64,000 nt of DNA from assembly GCA_964612555.1 (NCBI GenBank), contig CAZTBW010000001.1, positions 248,001 to 312,000 on the forward strand. The letters are read 5' to 3'. The stretch comes from DAOLCO01 sp964612555 (lineage in GTDB: Bacteria; Bdellovibrionota_C; UBA2361; SZUA-149; DAOLCO01). Below are positions 33,207 to 42,348 of the stretch, one piece after another; the stretch's first letter is position 1; each line of letters opens with the position of its first letter. The notes under the pieces were generated by a model, which was given only the letters and a program-made list of their open reading frames with translations, was not told where the DNA came from and ran no database searches. Position numbers and translations under genes: made by a program.

Positions 33207-34559
33207 TTACTCTTTTGAAAACTGGCGGAGCATTGAGACCAGCTCTTCATTACTGTTCTCCATGGCGTAGTGAATAGCCGTTTTCCCCGCAGAATCCTGC
33301 ATGTTTAAAATCTCAGGGGCATTTGAAAGAAGAGTGTACGCAATTGAATTATTGTTTTTACGTATCGCGTAAAAAAGTAGAGGGGTACCTTCAGAGTCAT
33401 AGATGTTTGGGGAAATGCCTTTGGATAGTAGCTTAAACACTTCTGTTTCATTACCTGAAGTAACCGCTTCAAATAAAAGTGTATGATCTTTCTCATTGGA
33501 AACAGACTCAGATACGTTTGCATTAGTAAAGAAGTATAGAGGAATACCAGCCGCTAATATACAAAAAAGAGCAAGCCCAAACGACATACTCGTTTTTGTC
33601 ATCAAAGGTCTTCCACGAAACCCAAAGATTGAATTTAAAAAAGAAAAGAATCCGTTTTTACTCTTTGAAATATTGAGTCGTTCTGACTTATATCCCAAAT
33701 GGCTAAGGATTTGTGTCCTTGCTTCTTTGGCAGAGCTGATTCTTTTGTTTTTGTCTTTTTCAGTTAAGCGCTCTATAAGTTCTATAAACCAGACAGGTAA
33801 GTCCTCTCTGATGGTTCGTAAATCAGGAAGTACATTTGCTGTAAAAACATCAAGGGCATTATTGTTTTTCTTACTTGCAGCAGATAAAGGAACACCGGAA
33901 AAAAGTTCCGAGAGCACCATCCCCAGTGAATATAAATCACTCCTTTCATCAATCATTTCTCCTCTGATTTGTTCCGGGGATTGATATATGGAAATAGAGA
34001 TTGCCCGTTCACCTGTTCTTGTAAGCCCCAGGTCTTTTCCAAAAAGTTTTCCAAGACCAAAATTCCTGAGCATAACATTTCCGAGGCGATTTCTGGATAT
34101 AGTGACAAATATGTTTTCCGGTATAATATTTCTGTGAACAATACCCTTTGCATGAGCCGTTTGCAGTGCATGAAGCAATTGATATGCAAGTTCAACCGCA
34201 ATTTTAAAGGGAATTTTTTTAGAGCTGTAATTTTCAAGCAGCTGTGTCAGAGGCTCACCTTCTATTTCCTGTGTACTTATATATAAAAGATCTGATTCAA
34301 ACCTTCCTATATCATACACTGCCTCTATATTCGGATGAGAAAGCCCTCGGGTTATTATCACCTCCGCTCTAAATCGTTCCAGTTCCTTTCTGGTGGTATG
34401 TTCATTAATATGAAACACCTTCAAGGTAACAGGACATTTATCCAGATAAAGATCAATTGCCTTTACACAAGCAGTTGTCTCCGACACCTCAGACACTGAG
34501 GCAATCTGATAGCGAGAATCGAGTATGGTATCAGGTATAAGGATATCCAGTAGTGACAT
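33207..34559 (-). CDS. Membrane-anchored Ser/Thr pseudokinase with ankyrin repeats
   Basis: A 450-residue protein with a eukaryote-like kinase fold (about 15-285), one transmembrane helix (about 325-345, SFGLALFCILAAGIPLYFF) and about three C-terminal ankyrin repeats, presumably periplasmic. Key catalytic residues are replaced: HRD reads HRN (Asn144), DFG reads NFG (Asn166), and the glycine-rich loop is absent (SVSEVSET). Lys47, Glu66 and Asn149 are kept. Loss of both catalytic aspartates strongly suggests a pseudokinase that senses or scaffolds. It is divergent from an intact kinase 150 bp away. Confidence 0.85.
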   Translation of the reverse strand: MSLLDILIPDTILDSRYQIASVSEVSETTACVKAIDLYLDKCPVTLKVFHINEHTTRKELERFRAEVIITRGLSHPNIEAVYDIGRFESDLLYISTQEIEGEPLTQLLENYSSKKIPFKIAVELAYQLLHALQTAHAKGIVHRNIIPENIFVTISRNRLGNVMLRNFGLGKLFGKDLGLTRTGERAISISIYQSPEQIRGEMIDERSDLYSLGMVLSELFSGVPLSAASKKNNNALDVFTANVLPDLRTIREDLPVWFIELIERLTEKDKNKRISSAKEARTQILSHLGYKSERLNISKSKNGFFSFLNSIFGFRGRPLMTKTSMSFGLALFCILAAGIPLYFFTNANVSESVSNEKDHTLLFEAVTSGNETEVFKLLSKGISPNIYDSEGTPLLFYAIRKNNNSIAYTLLSNAPEILNMQDSAGKTAIHYAMENSNEELVSMLRQFSKE

Positions 34560-34708
34560 GAGAAATCTAGTTTAACATTGAACCAGTGTAATTTATCGGA
34601 CATTCCAGCCCCACGCTGTAACGCTAATAAATCAAATAAAATCAGCTAGTTACTTTTAAACACTTTTTTTCTTCATACATTAATTACAATTTAACGATTA
34701 AAGTAAGC

Positions 34709-35752
34709 ATGATGAAGGAACTGTCCCCGGGCGTGAAATTATTTGATCGTTATCAGGTGCTCTCCACAATTGGGCGTGGGGGGATGGGGTATGTGTATAA
34801 GGTGTTTGACGAGAAAAATGAGAGTGTTCTTGCTCTGAAACTCCTCATCCCTAAAAATGCCAATTCAGAAAGATCAGTTCAGAGGTTTAAAAAAGAATTC
34901 TCTGTCATGCAGTCACTCTCCCATCCAAACATAGTCCAAGCCTATGAGTTTCACGAGGACAGCAAACAAGGCTTTGCCTTTTCAATGGAATACATAGAGG
35001 GTCAAGACCTTGATTCTATTATCTACAGCGAAACATCTTTTCTTTCGATCACCTCTGTGATTAACATCCTTGAACAAATCGCAAGCGGTCTTCACTACGC
35101 CCACAAAGAGGGCACTTTCCACAGAGACCTCAAACCTGCCAACATTCTCATAACAAAAGACGAAAACCACAATTACCACGCAAAAATAACAGATTTCGGT
35201 CTTGCCCAGGAAGAAACCGAAGGCACCGACCTCACCAAAAGCAGCAATCAGGTCGGTACTGCCTACTACATGTCCCCCGAACAACACCGAGGCGAAGCGC
35301 TTAGTATTCACACCGACATATATTCCTTTGGCATCCTCGCATTTGAACTCTGCACAAGAAAAAAACCTTTTGACGGTGAGACTCCTTTTAGTCTTTTTCT
35401 TGCTCACGTAGCAAAAGCAGCCCCCAAGCCAAGAACCATAAACCCGGAACTACCAAGATGGCTATCAGTCATGATTGAGATCTGTGTAGAAAAAGAAAAG
35501 AAGCACCGTTATCAAAGCATGGATGAAGTTTTGAGAGAGATACAATCAAATAAAAATGTGCAAAAGAAAGGTTTTTTATCAAGACTACCTTTTTTAGTTA
35601 CTGATTACTTCATGTGTTCCTGGGGTGCGGCATATTTTTTTACGTTTTGTTTCTTTTTTGCATGTGGCTATATCTTTGTTGACATGATGGTAGAGCTGCA
35701 ATTAAAGAAGTATGAGAGTGTTTCATCAGTAAGTAGTAGTAGGAGTATATGA
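34709..35752 (+). CDS. Membrane-anchored Ser/Thr protein kinase (PknB-like)
   Basis: A 347-residue kinase with all catalytic elements: GRGGMG (22-27), Lys44, HRDLKPAN (Asp140), DFG (Asp162), and the activation-loop SPEQ motif. A single hydrophobic helix follows at about 310-330 (AYFFTFCFFFACGYIFVDMMV) with a short external tail, so there is no sensory domain of its own. Two adjacent ATGs (34709, 34712) are possible starts; the ribosome site is weak. The divergent neighbour is a pseudokinase carrying ankyrin repeats, and the downstream gene on the same strand is an Flp pilin. A regulatory pairing is inferred. Confidence 0.9.
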   Translation: MMKELSPGVKLFDRYQVLSTIGRGGMGYVYKVFDEKNESVLALKLLIPKNANSERSVQRFKKEFSVMQSLSHPNIVQAYEFHEDSKQGFAFSMEYIEGQDLDSIIYSETSFLSITSVINILEQIASGLHYAHKEGTFHRDLKPANILITKDENHNYHAKITDFGLAQEETEGTDLTKSSNQVGTAYYMSPEQHRGEALSIHTDIYSFGILAFELCTRKKPFDGETPFSLFLAHVAKAAPKPRTINPELPRWLSVMIEICVEKEKKHRYQSMDEVLREIQSNKNVQKKGFLSRLPFLVTDYFMCSWGAAYFFTFCFFFACGYIFVDMMVELQLKKYESVSSVSSSRSI

Positions 35753-36004
35753 CAATAGACCGTGGGGTAAGTTACACGGGAAATGATCATTTTTGGAAAA
35801 TTTGCTGAGAACAGTCAAAAGTTACAAAATATTGAGCACAAATAACAAAATAAGTATCTAAGATGCTGAAAAAACAAGAAAAATAAGAAAATCACTTAAA
35901 AATCTAAAGAATATCTCCTTAAACCCCGATAACTAAGGCTGAGATATATAGATTTGTTTATCCACCGTGAGAATCGGAAGGTCACAAAAGTAAGGTAGTA
36001 CAAC

Positions 36005-36232
36005 ATGGACACTCAAAAAGAAAAAACTCCAGATTTCTCAAAATCTCCTCACAAAAATGAAAGAGGAGCTACTATGATTGAATATGTATTTCTAGTTAGC
36101 ATAATGGCGATTGGGTGTATGGCGTCAGTTGGGTTGATGCGGGAAGGGGTAGAAAGTAAATTTCGAGAAGCGGAAAGGGGAATAATGGGATTTGGCGGGA
36201 GTGATGGCGAAAATCCAGTAGTTATACCTTAA
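36005..36232 (+). CDS. Flp-type (type IVb) pilin
   Basis: A 75-residue prepilin. The leader ends in Gly21 and is followed by ATMIEYVFLVSIMAIGCMASVGLM, the GxxxxEY motif (Glu26-Tyr27) and single hydrophobic helix of Flp/Tad pilins, processed by a TadV-type peptidase. The post-helix domain is short and Gly-rich. No tad assembly genes are present in the window, so the rest of the machine must be elsewhere or the pilin is orphan. It is followed by a strong hairpin. Confidence 0.8.
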   Translation: MDTQKEKTPDFSKSPHKNERGATMIEYVFLVSIMAIGCMASVGLMREGVESKFREAERGIMGFGGSDGENPVVIP

Positions 36233-36266
36233 AGAGTTTAAGGAGCAGAGACTGAATAGAAAAAGA

Positions 36267-36301
36267 ACTGCAAGAGATAGCGCAATGCTATCTCTTGCAG
36301 T
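36267..36301. terminator. Perfect 15-bp hairpin between convergent genes
   Basis: ACTGCAAGAGATAGC (36267-36281) and GCTATCTCTTGCAGT (36287-36301) pair without mismatch over a 5-nt loop. A T-rich tail follows on the minus strand, so it terminates the protease gene; on the plus strand it lacks a U-tract but may still protect the flp transcript. Confidence 0.75.
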
Positions 36302-36310
36302 GTGAACCCT

Positions 36311-37216
36311 TCATTGAACAAAAACAACTTTCCGATTCCTCCGAAAAGCAGGAAACAAAAAAAGAAGAAATGTTAATAATAGTGAACTTGGCTCTGGAAC
36401 TGCGGATGAGGCAAGTCCATGTGCCCAAGCGAAGTCTACAGTCGATGCGAAAGACCGACTGTTAAAACCAATGAAGCCATCATCTGTAGAATGAATTCCT
36501 GAGAGGAAATACTGGTCGCCAATGTTGATAAACCAACCTCCTCCAGAGCCACCAGGTTGACCCATTCCTCCCAACTCGTGAAAGTCGGGGTGATTCGAGT
36601 TTCGAAACTGAGTAGTCAGGTACCACCTTTCATGCTCTGGTTGAGTCCAGTAAGACACACCATGTCCGCTTAGATAGTTCATCGTTCCACGCTTTTGGTA
36701 ATCGTAGAAAGGGCTTCCATTGTGCACGTTGCCTGTTCTTCCAAATCCGATTCTACTATAAAGCATACCGAGTTCATCCTCTCCATCATATAGTTGAGCA
36801 GGATTAACACCCATGATGGGGTCATCAAATGCGAGGAACGCGAGATCGCGCCCCTGTCCTATTACACCGTTCCATGTGGAATGAATAACAGGGCGGTTAT
36901 ACGAGTAGAAGATACCATCTACGTCACTTGCCAGGTTTCTTCCAGTGCGAACACTGAAAAAATCATAAGCTGCCATATTATCAGCCTGATGTGCAGAAAA
37001 CAGCAATGAATGACTGTTCTCAATTACAACGGCAGACGCGTGCCAGTAGCTGTTTGGGTCACCATAGTAGTGTCCAAACAAACCAACGACTGAATCGAAC
37101 TGTGACCCGTAAGATGCATTCGGGTCGGTCGGAAGCGGGTCGTAAAGGATGATATCTCCTGGTACTAGCGAACTAGTGGAGAATATCATCAAAAAAAATA
37201 ATAAAACCTTTTTCAT
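36311..37216 (-). CDS. Trypsin-like serine protease with PEP-CTERM sorting signal
   Basis: About 301 residues, ATG 37216 behind an ideal AAGGAG. Signal peptide, then a chymotrypsin-fold domain with catalytic His in LLFSAHQAD, Asp in GRDLAFLAF and Ser in GQPGGSGGGWF (GDSGG replaced by GGSGG). The C terminus carries VPEPSS, a hydrophobic helix and a basic RRNRK tail, the PEP-CTERM signal recognised by exosortase for outer-surface anchoring or secretion. No exosortase or other PEP-CTERM protein is in the window. It converges on the flp gene across a shared hairpin. Confidence 0.85.
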   Translation of the reverse strand: MKKVLLFFLMIFSTSSLVPGDIILYDPLPTDPNASYGSQFDSVVGLFGHYYGDPNSYWHASAVVIENSHSLLFSAHQADNMAAYDFFSVRTGRNLASDVDGIFYSYNRPVIHSTWNGVIGQGRDLAFLAFDDPIMGVNPAQLYDGEDELGMLYSRIGFGRTGNVHNGSPFYDYQKRGTMNYLSGHGVSYWTQPEHERWYLTTQFRNSNHPDFHELGGMGQPGGSGGGWFINIGDQYFLSGIHSTDDGFIGFNSRSFASTVDFAWAHGLASSAVPEPSSLLLTFLLFLFPAFRRNRKVVFVQ

Positions 37217-37788
37217 TTTGATCTCCTTCAAAAGAAGAGAATGAAACAGTCCAACCACTCAAAGCTTCCTGAACATTTCAGGAAAATCGCACTTTGAGCC
37301 CGTCTGTTCCTCTTGATGCGTGTTAAGAATAGAATCTTTCACACACACCAAAAGGAACAGACCAATGTACTGTTCTCTTTTCGTAGTCAGTTTTGGAGTT
37401 TTCAGAAATGAATGCCAATGAAGAAAAAAATAAAAACCTCACCTGTTGTAAACAGGTAAAACCTTAATTCTATCCAGCCTCAAGCACAGCTAATCCCAGT
37501 GCATTTCATGCACTTAAACCAACTGTACTTGAGAGATAATACATCTACCCAAGATTTGAATTGAACTACGACAAGAGTAAACAATGTACTCTCAGCGCAT
37601 ACATATATCATATTATTAGAGATTTTTCTAAAAAAACCGCATAAAAAAGCGGTAATCTGTGCGGTTTTAGTATTAAGTTGCTGAAATTACTTAGCTATAT
37701 TTCAGCTTTCTTCTATGAACACAACACAAATCTCACCTGTATCACCGGTAGAAGCTACCTTAAGCCAATGGAGAGAAATCGAACGGAT
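37217..37788. other. Intergenic region (about 570 bp) with inverted repeats
   Basis: No credible gene. Holds a 15-bp perfect palindrome CCTGAA-cat-TTCAGG (37268-37282) and a wider 10-bp inverted repeat GTCTGTTCCT/AGGAACAGAC (37302-37311/37353-37362) in the upstream region of the protease gene, and a weaker CCGC-rich stem (37636-37666) near the end of the CHASE2 gene. Confidence 0.5.
37268..37282. promoter_or_regulatory. Candidate operator palindrome upstream of the PEP-CTERM protease
   Basis: CCTGAA and TTCAGG around a 3-nt centre, 52 bp before the protease ATG. No regulator gene is adjacent, so its ligand is unknown. Confidence 0.4.
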
Positions 37789-39048
37789 CTAGGACGATGT
37801 CCCAAGAATACCTTCCAATCTTTCTATTTTTTTAAGACGAAGCTCATCGAACATAGAGGCAGATATGGCAAGTATGTAGGGACTGAATAGTAGCGCCAGA
37901 AATATTCCAGGGAAAAAGATATAAAAGTGAACAAAGAGAATGTAAGTAACTAGAAACCATATTACCATATAGCCTGTCATGAAAAGTAATGCTTTATATG
38001 GACGAAATGATAAAATTCCACGTAGCAGAATAAACAACAGCAAGAAATTAAACATAATCTCTTGAGAATCACTGAAACGTGATATCCATTTACCTTCCAA
38101 TAAATTGCCTAAAATATTCGCATGTATTTCAACTCCGTACATTTTATTTCCGGCTTTTTTTGAACTTACAGGAACCCCTAGAACTTCTTTATCATTATTG
38201 TGCCCCCTGCCACGGAGTTCACTTTTAAAACCAAGTATAACAACTTTATCTTTAAAAAAATCTTTAGGAGCAATCCGATTTTCTTCAAAGAAGCTCCATA
38301 GAGCAAAGCTCTCTATGGTGTCTTCCTGACCATAGTAGTTTATTAGAGCCCTTCGCTCTGGTACAGGAAGGTCAGGAGAAATATGATCGTGGAGAGGTTT
38401 TAGGAACGGTACCGTTTCATAGGTCGAAACAGAATGAAAATCATTATTATAAAGATTTAAATAAAGTGTAAGATCATGAAAGCTGTTTAATGTCATAGGG
38501 AGCTCATAAGCCGCAGCTTTTGCGATATAGGGGTCAGCTAAATTCAATTCTGTTTCGTCCTTATCGTGTTTTTTGTGAGCGTCTTCTCCTGATATGTCCT
38601 CGTCCACAGAAAGCTTTACTACACTAACAGCTCCCATCTTCATCGCATCAATCAGAATTTCAGTACCAACCGCCTCATCTTCTTCCTGAGGAAAATACAG
38701 ATCAAGTATAAGAAGTTTAGGGTTATCAGAAAGAATGGAGCGGACTGCACGAGCAGTTACTTCTCTTGGAAAAGCTTTTCTTGGAGAAATCTTAAGTTTT
38801 CTGTACGTGATATCATCAATCTTTACGATTACAACATCACTGGGAGGTGTTATAGCACCACGAAGAGAAAAAAGAGATTTAAGGAGAAGTGTTTCATCAA
38901 GACGTTGATGAATAAACTGACCTAAAAACAGAAAAGCTAAGGCAAAGGCTAATGCCATATACGTTCGCTTAAAACTACCCGGGCGGCTTTGTTTTCTTAG
39001 GACGTACTCTCTTATGTAGTAACGTAATTTTATGATATTGAGCTTCAT
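37789..39048 (-). CDS. CHASE2-domain membrane protein without output domain
   Basis: A 419-residue protein: N-terminal membrane helix (about 30-50), a periplasmic CHASE2 domain (about 55-320; SDVVIVKIDDITYRKL, LILDLYFPQEED, KDKVVILGFKS, YGVEIHANILGNLLEGKWISRFSD) and three closing helices. In most proteins CHASE2 is followed by a cyclase, kinase or histidine-kinase domain, but here the protein ends about 15 residues after the last helix. Signal would have to pass to a partner protein, possibly the nearby hybrid histidine kinase, which is an inference. Confidence 0.85.
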   Translation of the reverse strand: MKLNIIKLRYYIREYVLRKQSRPGSFKRTYMALAFALAFLFLGQFIHQRLDETLLLKSLFSLRGAITPPSDVVIVKIDDITYRKLKISPRKAFPREVTARAVRSILSDNPKLLILDLYFPQEEDEAVGTEILIDAMKMGAVSVVKLSVDEDISGEDAHKKHDKDETELNLADPYIAKAAAYELPMTLNSFHDLTLYLNLYNNDFHSVSTYETVPFLKPLHDHISPDLPVPERRALINYYGQEDTIESFALWSFFEENRIAPKDFFKDKVVILGFKSELRGRGHNNDKEVLGVPVSSKKAGNKMYGVEIHANILGNLLEGKWISRFSDSQEIMFNFLLLFILLRGILSFRPYKALLFMTGYMVIWFLVTYILFVHFYIFFPGIFLALLFSPYILAISASMFDELRLKKIERLEGILGTSS

Positions 39049-39122
39049 TCTTCTTTATACTGATTCCTTGGCAAGAGTTTCTCTTACTCCTTCTTGCGAA
39101 TTTGTACAATTTTTCACTTATT

Positions 39123-40286
39123 TTATTCTTTTACAGCCAACGCCTTTAACTTATCGAGCAGTTTTTGCTCATCATCACTCACATACTCTCCACCACTACC
39201 CGTATGCAACATCTGAAATTCACGCTCAAACAACTCATAAGACATTTTAGCTTCAGGGGTATGAGGGAACTGTCTTATGCATTGTTCAAAAAACATTGGT
39301 GCAAGGTCTTTAAAACCGGGTACCGTATTTCTCTGATAGGAAACACCAAGGAGTAAAAGCGCTTCCCGTTTACCGGCAGATGAAAGCTCTTCAAAGGAAA
39401 GACTGTGAAGAAGAGAACTCGCTCGTGCTGTTTTTACAAGATCAATATCATCCTGAGAAAGCGTCCTTTCTTCTGTAAGTGAACCAAGTAAATCACGCAC
39501 ATGACTGATAACAGAGGTGTCTTCAAAAAATGGTTTCATTGATTGAAGTTCCTGAAGGTGAACAATCCAGGATGACAAGAGATGTTTCTGCTCTTCTGTT
39601 AAATTTTCGGTATCTTTAATCCTGCTTAATTCTGAAGCGGCGCCATGAAAACTCTCCTGCACTCTCACCTCCACCATAAGCCAAAGCCGTAGCGCCTGAA
39701 GCGCATAAGTGCCACCACCCTTAAGCCCTGATACGGATTCAGTAAGCTTAAGTAATTCCCTTGATGCCCTTGAAAACTGCCGGGAAGCGATCAAAAACTC
39801 AGATGCAGCAAGCTTGGCTTCAAAAGAAGTATCATCCCCACTGGCGTGTACTCCAAGAAAATCCATCCTCGAACTGAATCTCGAGTGACAAGCGGCACAA
39901 TTATGAGTAAGCCCTTTTAACTTCCACCAGGCATATTCTTTTTTACCTTCATTAAATCTTTCATAGGCATCAGCCAGAAGCCTGTTCTGAGCATTAAGCG
40001 CAACGGCAAAGCCCGGGTCATCCTGATCTTTGGAATCTGATTCAATTTTATGAAAATCCTTTACTAATCTGTTGATTAAAGAGGAGATTTCTTTTTCATA
40101 AGAATCGTTCATGAAACTCGAGGGAGTCCATACATAGCTAAAAAGCTTTGCAGAAGCCTGATAGGCATCACGCATGGGCACAAGCATGTCCTTATGTTCC
40201 GTTTTTCCGGTAGAACAGGCAATGTAGAAAAAACTGGAACAAAGGAGGAGAAAAGCTAAAAGATAAAATTCTTTTTTTACGAACAT
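39123..40286 (-). CDS. Mono-heme c-type lipoprotein, otherwise uncharacterised
   Basis: A 387-residue exported protein with lipobox FYIAC and a single heme c motif CAACH in THNCAACHSRFSSRMDF. The rest is helical with TPR-like segments in the second half (FPHTPEAKMSYELFEREF). I do not recognise the family. The single heme in a large helical protein suggests redox or ligand sensing rather than bulk electron transfer. It is separated from the hybrid kinase and the CHASE2 protein by short gaps in the same orientation, so the three may be coregulated. Confidence 0.7.
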   Translation of the reverse strand: MFVKKEFYLLAFLLLCSSFFYIACSTGKTEHKDMLVPMRDAYQASAKLFSYVWTPSSFMNDSYEKEISSLINRLVKDFHKIESDSKDQDDPGFAVALNAQNRLLADAYERFNEGKKEYAWWKLKGLTHNCAACHSRFSSRMDFLGVHASGDDTSFEAKLAASEFLIASRQFSRASRELLKLTESVSGLKGGGTYALQALRLWLMVEVRVQESFHGAASELSRIKDTENLTEEQKHLLSSWIVHLQELQSMKPFFEDTSVISHVRDLLGSLTEERTLSQDDIDLVKTARASSLLHSLSFEELSSAGKREALLLLGVSYQRNTVPGFKDLAPMFFEQCIRQFPHTPEAKMSYELFEREFQMLHTGSGGEYVSDDEQKLLDKLKALAVKE

Positions 40287-40382
40287 AAGCGCCCAGAGTC
40301 ATTCCCGTTAATACTCCCATAGTAGTATCTCAAAACAGGGAGAAAGAAAAACACTTCCTAAAACCGCAAGATAAAACGCCCT

Positions 40383-42239
40383 TTAGTGCAAGGCATCTCC
40401 CTCGTCTGAAGACTCAAGTATAGCCTGATCAAGAGAAGCGGTCTCATCAATTAATTTTTTTACGGTAAAAGACAGCTCCCCAAGTGAAAACGGTTTGGAA
40501 AGGCACCTATCGACACCAAGACGTATAAAATGTTCAAGATCAAATACAAAAGCTTTCCCGCTCATAATAATCAGGGGCACACGTGACCCTGCGGGAGTGG
40601 AGCGGATACTCTGAATAAGCTCCTCTCCTGCCAGATCAGGTAAATCCGTTTCCACAACCACTGCTGAAAATTTATTTGAACGCAGTGCTTTAAGAACTTC
40701 AGAAGCAGATGAGACTGAAGTAACAGAAAAGCCTCTCTGATCGAGAGACTTTGCATAGAGTGTACTTTGCTCTTCATCAGGCTCTACCAGGAGCACCTCT
40801 TCTCCCTTACCGTACACAATGATCTCCCCGTCATACTCTTCAGTTTTAACAGCTTTGGTAAAACTCAAAAGAAGTTCAACCCAAAACACAGAGCCGACCC
40901 CCGATTCGGAAGAAAAACCTACCGACCCTCCATTCACTTCAGCAAGTTTTTTGGTTAAAGGCATACCCAACCCGGTGCCTTGTTGATGTTTCGAATATTC
41001 ATCATCCACACGCTGGAACACGCCAAAAACTTTGTGGAACTCTTCTTCAGGGATTCCCACCCCGGTATCCTGTATTGCAATCTTCACCCGTTCTGAACCA
41101 AGTTGATGCGCAGAAAGCGTGATTTTACCACCTTCGGGAGTATATTTAATTGCGTTAGTAAGTATATTAATAAGTATCTGGCGTACATGTCTCTTATCAC
41201 AGAGCACCGCAAGCCTCGGATTTGCCTCTTCCACAATCAGGGAAAGCTGTTTCTGGATTGCCTGAGAGCGAACAACTGCCGCCATATCATTCATCAAATC
41301 CTGAACAGAAATCGGTATGGGGGTCGTCTCTACCAGACCTGACTCTATTCTTGCAAAATCGAGCACGTCATTTACAAGATCCATCAGGTGGCGGGAACTC
41401 TCCTGAACCATACCCAAAGCTTCTTTTGCTTCATCCGGAATACTGCCACATAAACCATCAAGCACCAATTCTACAGAATTCATAATGACCCCAAGAGGTC
41501 CCCTGATCTCATGGCTGAGAGTAGCAAGAAAACCCGTTTTTACCTGAGTAGAGTCCTCACTGATTTTTTGTATTCTGGTAAGCTCATTTTGAAATTCCGC
41601 ATTAACAAATAAAAGGGCAGCATAAGAGGTGATAAGTGACAGCATTTTATCAGGAGAAAAGAGTTCTGATCGAGGAAGTGTAGTTTCAATCTCCAGAAGC
41701 CCGAATTTCTTTCCACTGAAATACAAATCTCCCGAAAGTACATATTCTGAATACTGTTCAGAATCTTCTTCTTTTAAATATTTTGGACAACCAAGAGAGT
41801 AATTTTTCGCTGATACTCCGGAAATTTCTTCAAAGAGACGAAGCTGTATCGCCTCAGTTGGAAAATATCTGGTAATAACTGAATATATTTTCTGAACAAC
41901 ATCTTTACTTTCAACACGATCTATCCCGGCTGAGGGCAGCACATTAATTATAAAATTATTTAATTTGGTAAATTCACTTGCAAGCATTCTGATAATTTCG
42001 ATTACGGAATCATCTTTCGAATAGGGAATCACAAATTCATCGCATACTTCCTGCGCTTTCCTGAGTTTTCTTTTTTCAGAAAACAATAAAAAAACGATAC
42101 AAAGTTGCAGAACACTTGAAATGACAAAAACAGGAAAAAGTATATTTATTCCGCCAACAAAATACCCGACACCGCTCATAAAAAAGAGCATGGAGCCTAG
42201 AAAAAAAATTATAATGTACAAATAGGGCGTATGCTTCAT
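40383..42239 (-). CDS. Hybrid sensor histidine kinase with degenerate receiver domain
   Basis: A 618-residue protein: two membrane helices (about 6-27 and 33-53), a GAF-like region to about 210, HisKA with His243 (LSHEIRGPLG), HATPase (NAIKYTPEGG, DTGVGIPEEE, GTGLGMPLTKKL) and a C-terminal receiver (about 480-605). The kinase core is intact. In the receiver the phosphoacceptor Asp position is Glu530 (VVVETDLPDLAG) and the acidic pair is E486-P487, while Ser560 and the Lys in LSKPFSL remain. It may be locked in an active-like state or be non-phosphorylated. Confidence 0.88.
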   Translation of the reverse strand: MKHTPYLYIIIFFLGSMLFFMSGVGYFVGGINILFPVFVISSVLQLCIVFLLFSEKRKLRKAQEVCDEFVIPYSKDDSVIEIIRMLASEFTKLNNFIINVLPSAGIDRVESKDVVQKIYSVITRYFPTEAIQLRLFEEISGVSAKNYSLGCPKYLKEEDSEQYSEYVLSGDLYFSGKKFGLLEIETTLPRSELFSPDKMLSLITSYAALLFVNAEFQNELTRIQKISEDSTQVKTGFLATLSHEIRGPLGVIMNSVELVLDGLCGSIPDEAKEALGMVQESSRHLMDLVNDVLDFARIESGLVETTPIPISVQDLMNDMAAVVRSQAIQKQLSLIVEEANPRLAVLCDKRHVRQILINILTNAIKYTPEGGKITLSAHQLGSERVKIAIQDTGVGIPEEEFHKVFGVFQRVDDEYSKHQQGTGLGMPLTKKLAEVNGGSVGFSSESGVGSVFWVELLLSFTKAVKTEEYDGEIIVYGKGEEVLLVEPDEEQSTLYAKSLDQRGFSVTSVSSASEVLKALRSNKFSAVVVETDLPDLAGEELIQSIRSTPAGSRVPLIIMSGKAFVFDLEHFIRLGVDRCLSKPFSLGELSFTVKKLIDETASLDQAILESSDEGDALH

Positions 42240-42348
42240 GGGACCTTACATGTAATACCTTCCGGAACTCTTATGTCGACACAATCAGAAGATACTTTTA
42301 AAGAAGTTTTGGTCAAAAAATCTATATAAGTTACAACTACTTATAAAT

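Noticed and set aside
37678..37890. 70-codon plus-strand ORF at the end of the CHASE2 gene
   Set aside because: Overlaps the CHASE2 3' end antisense, no ribosome site, no recognisable family.
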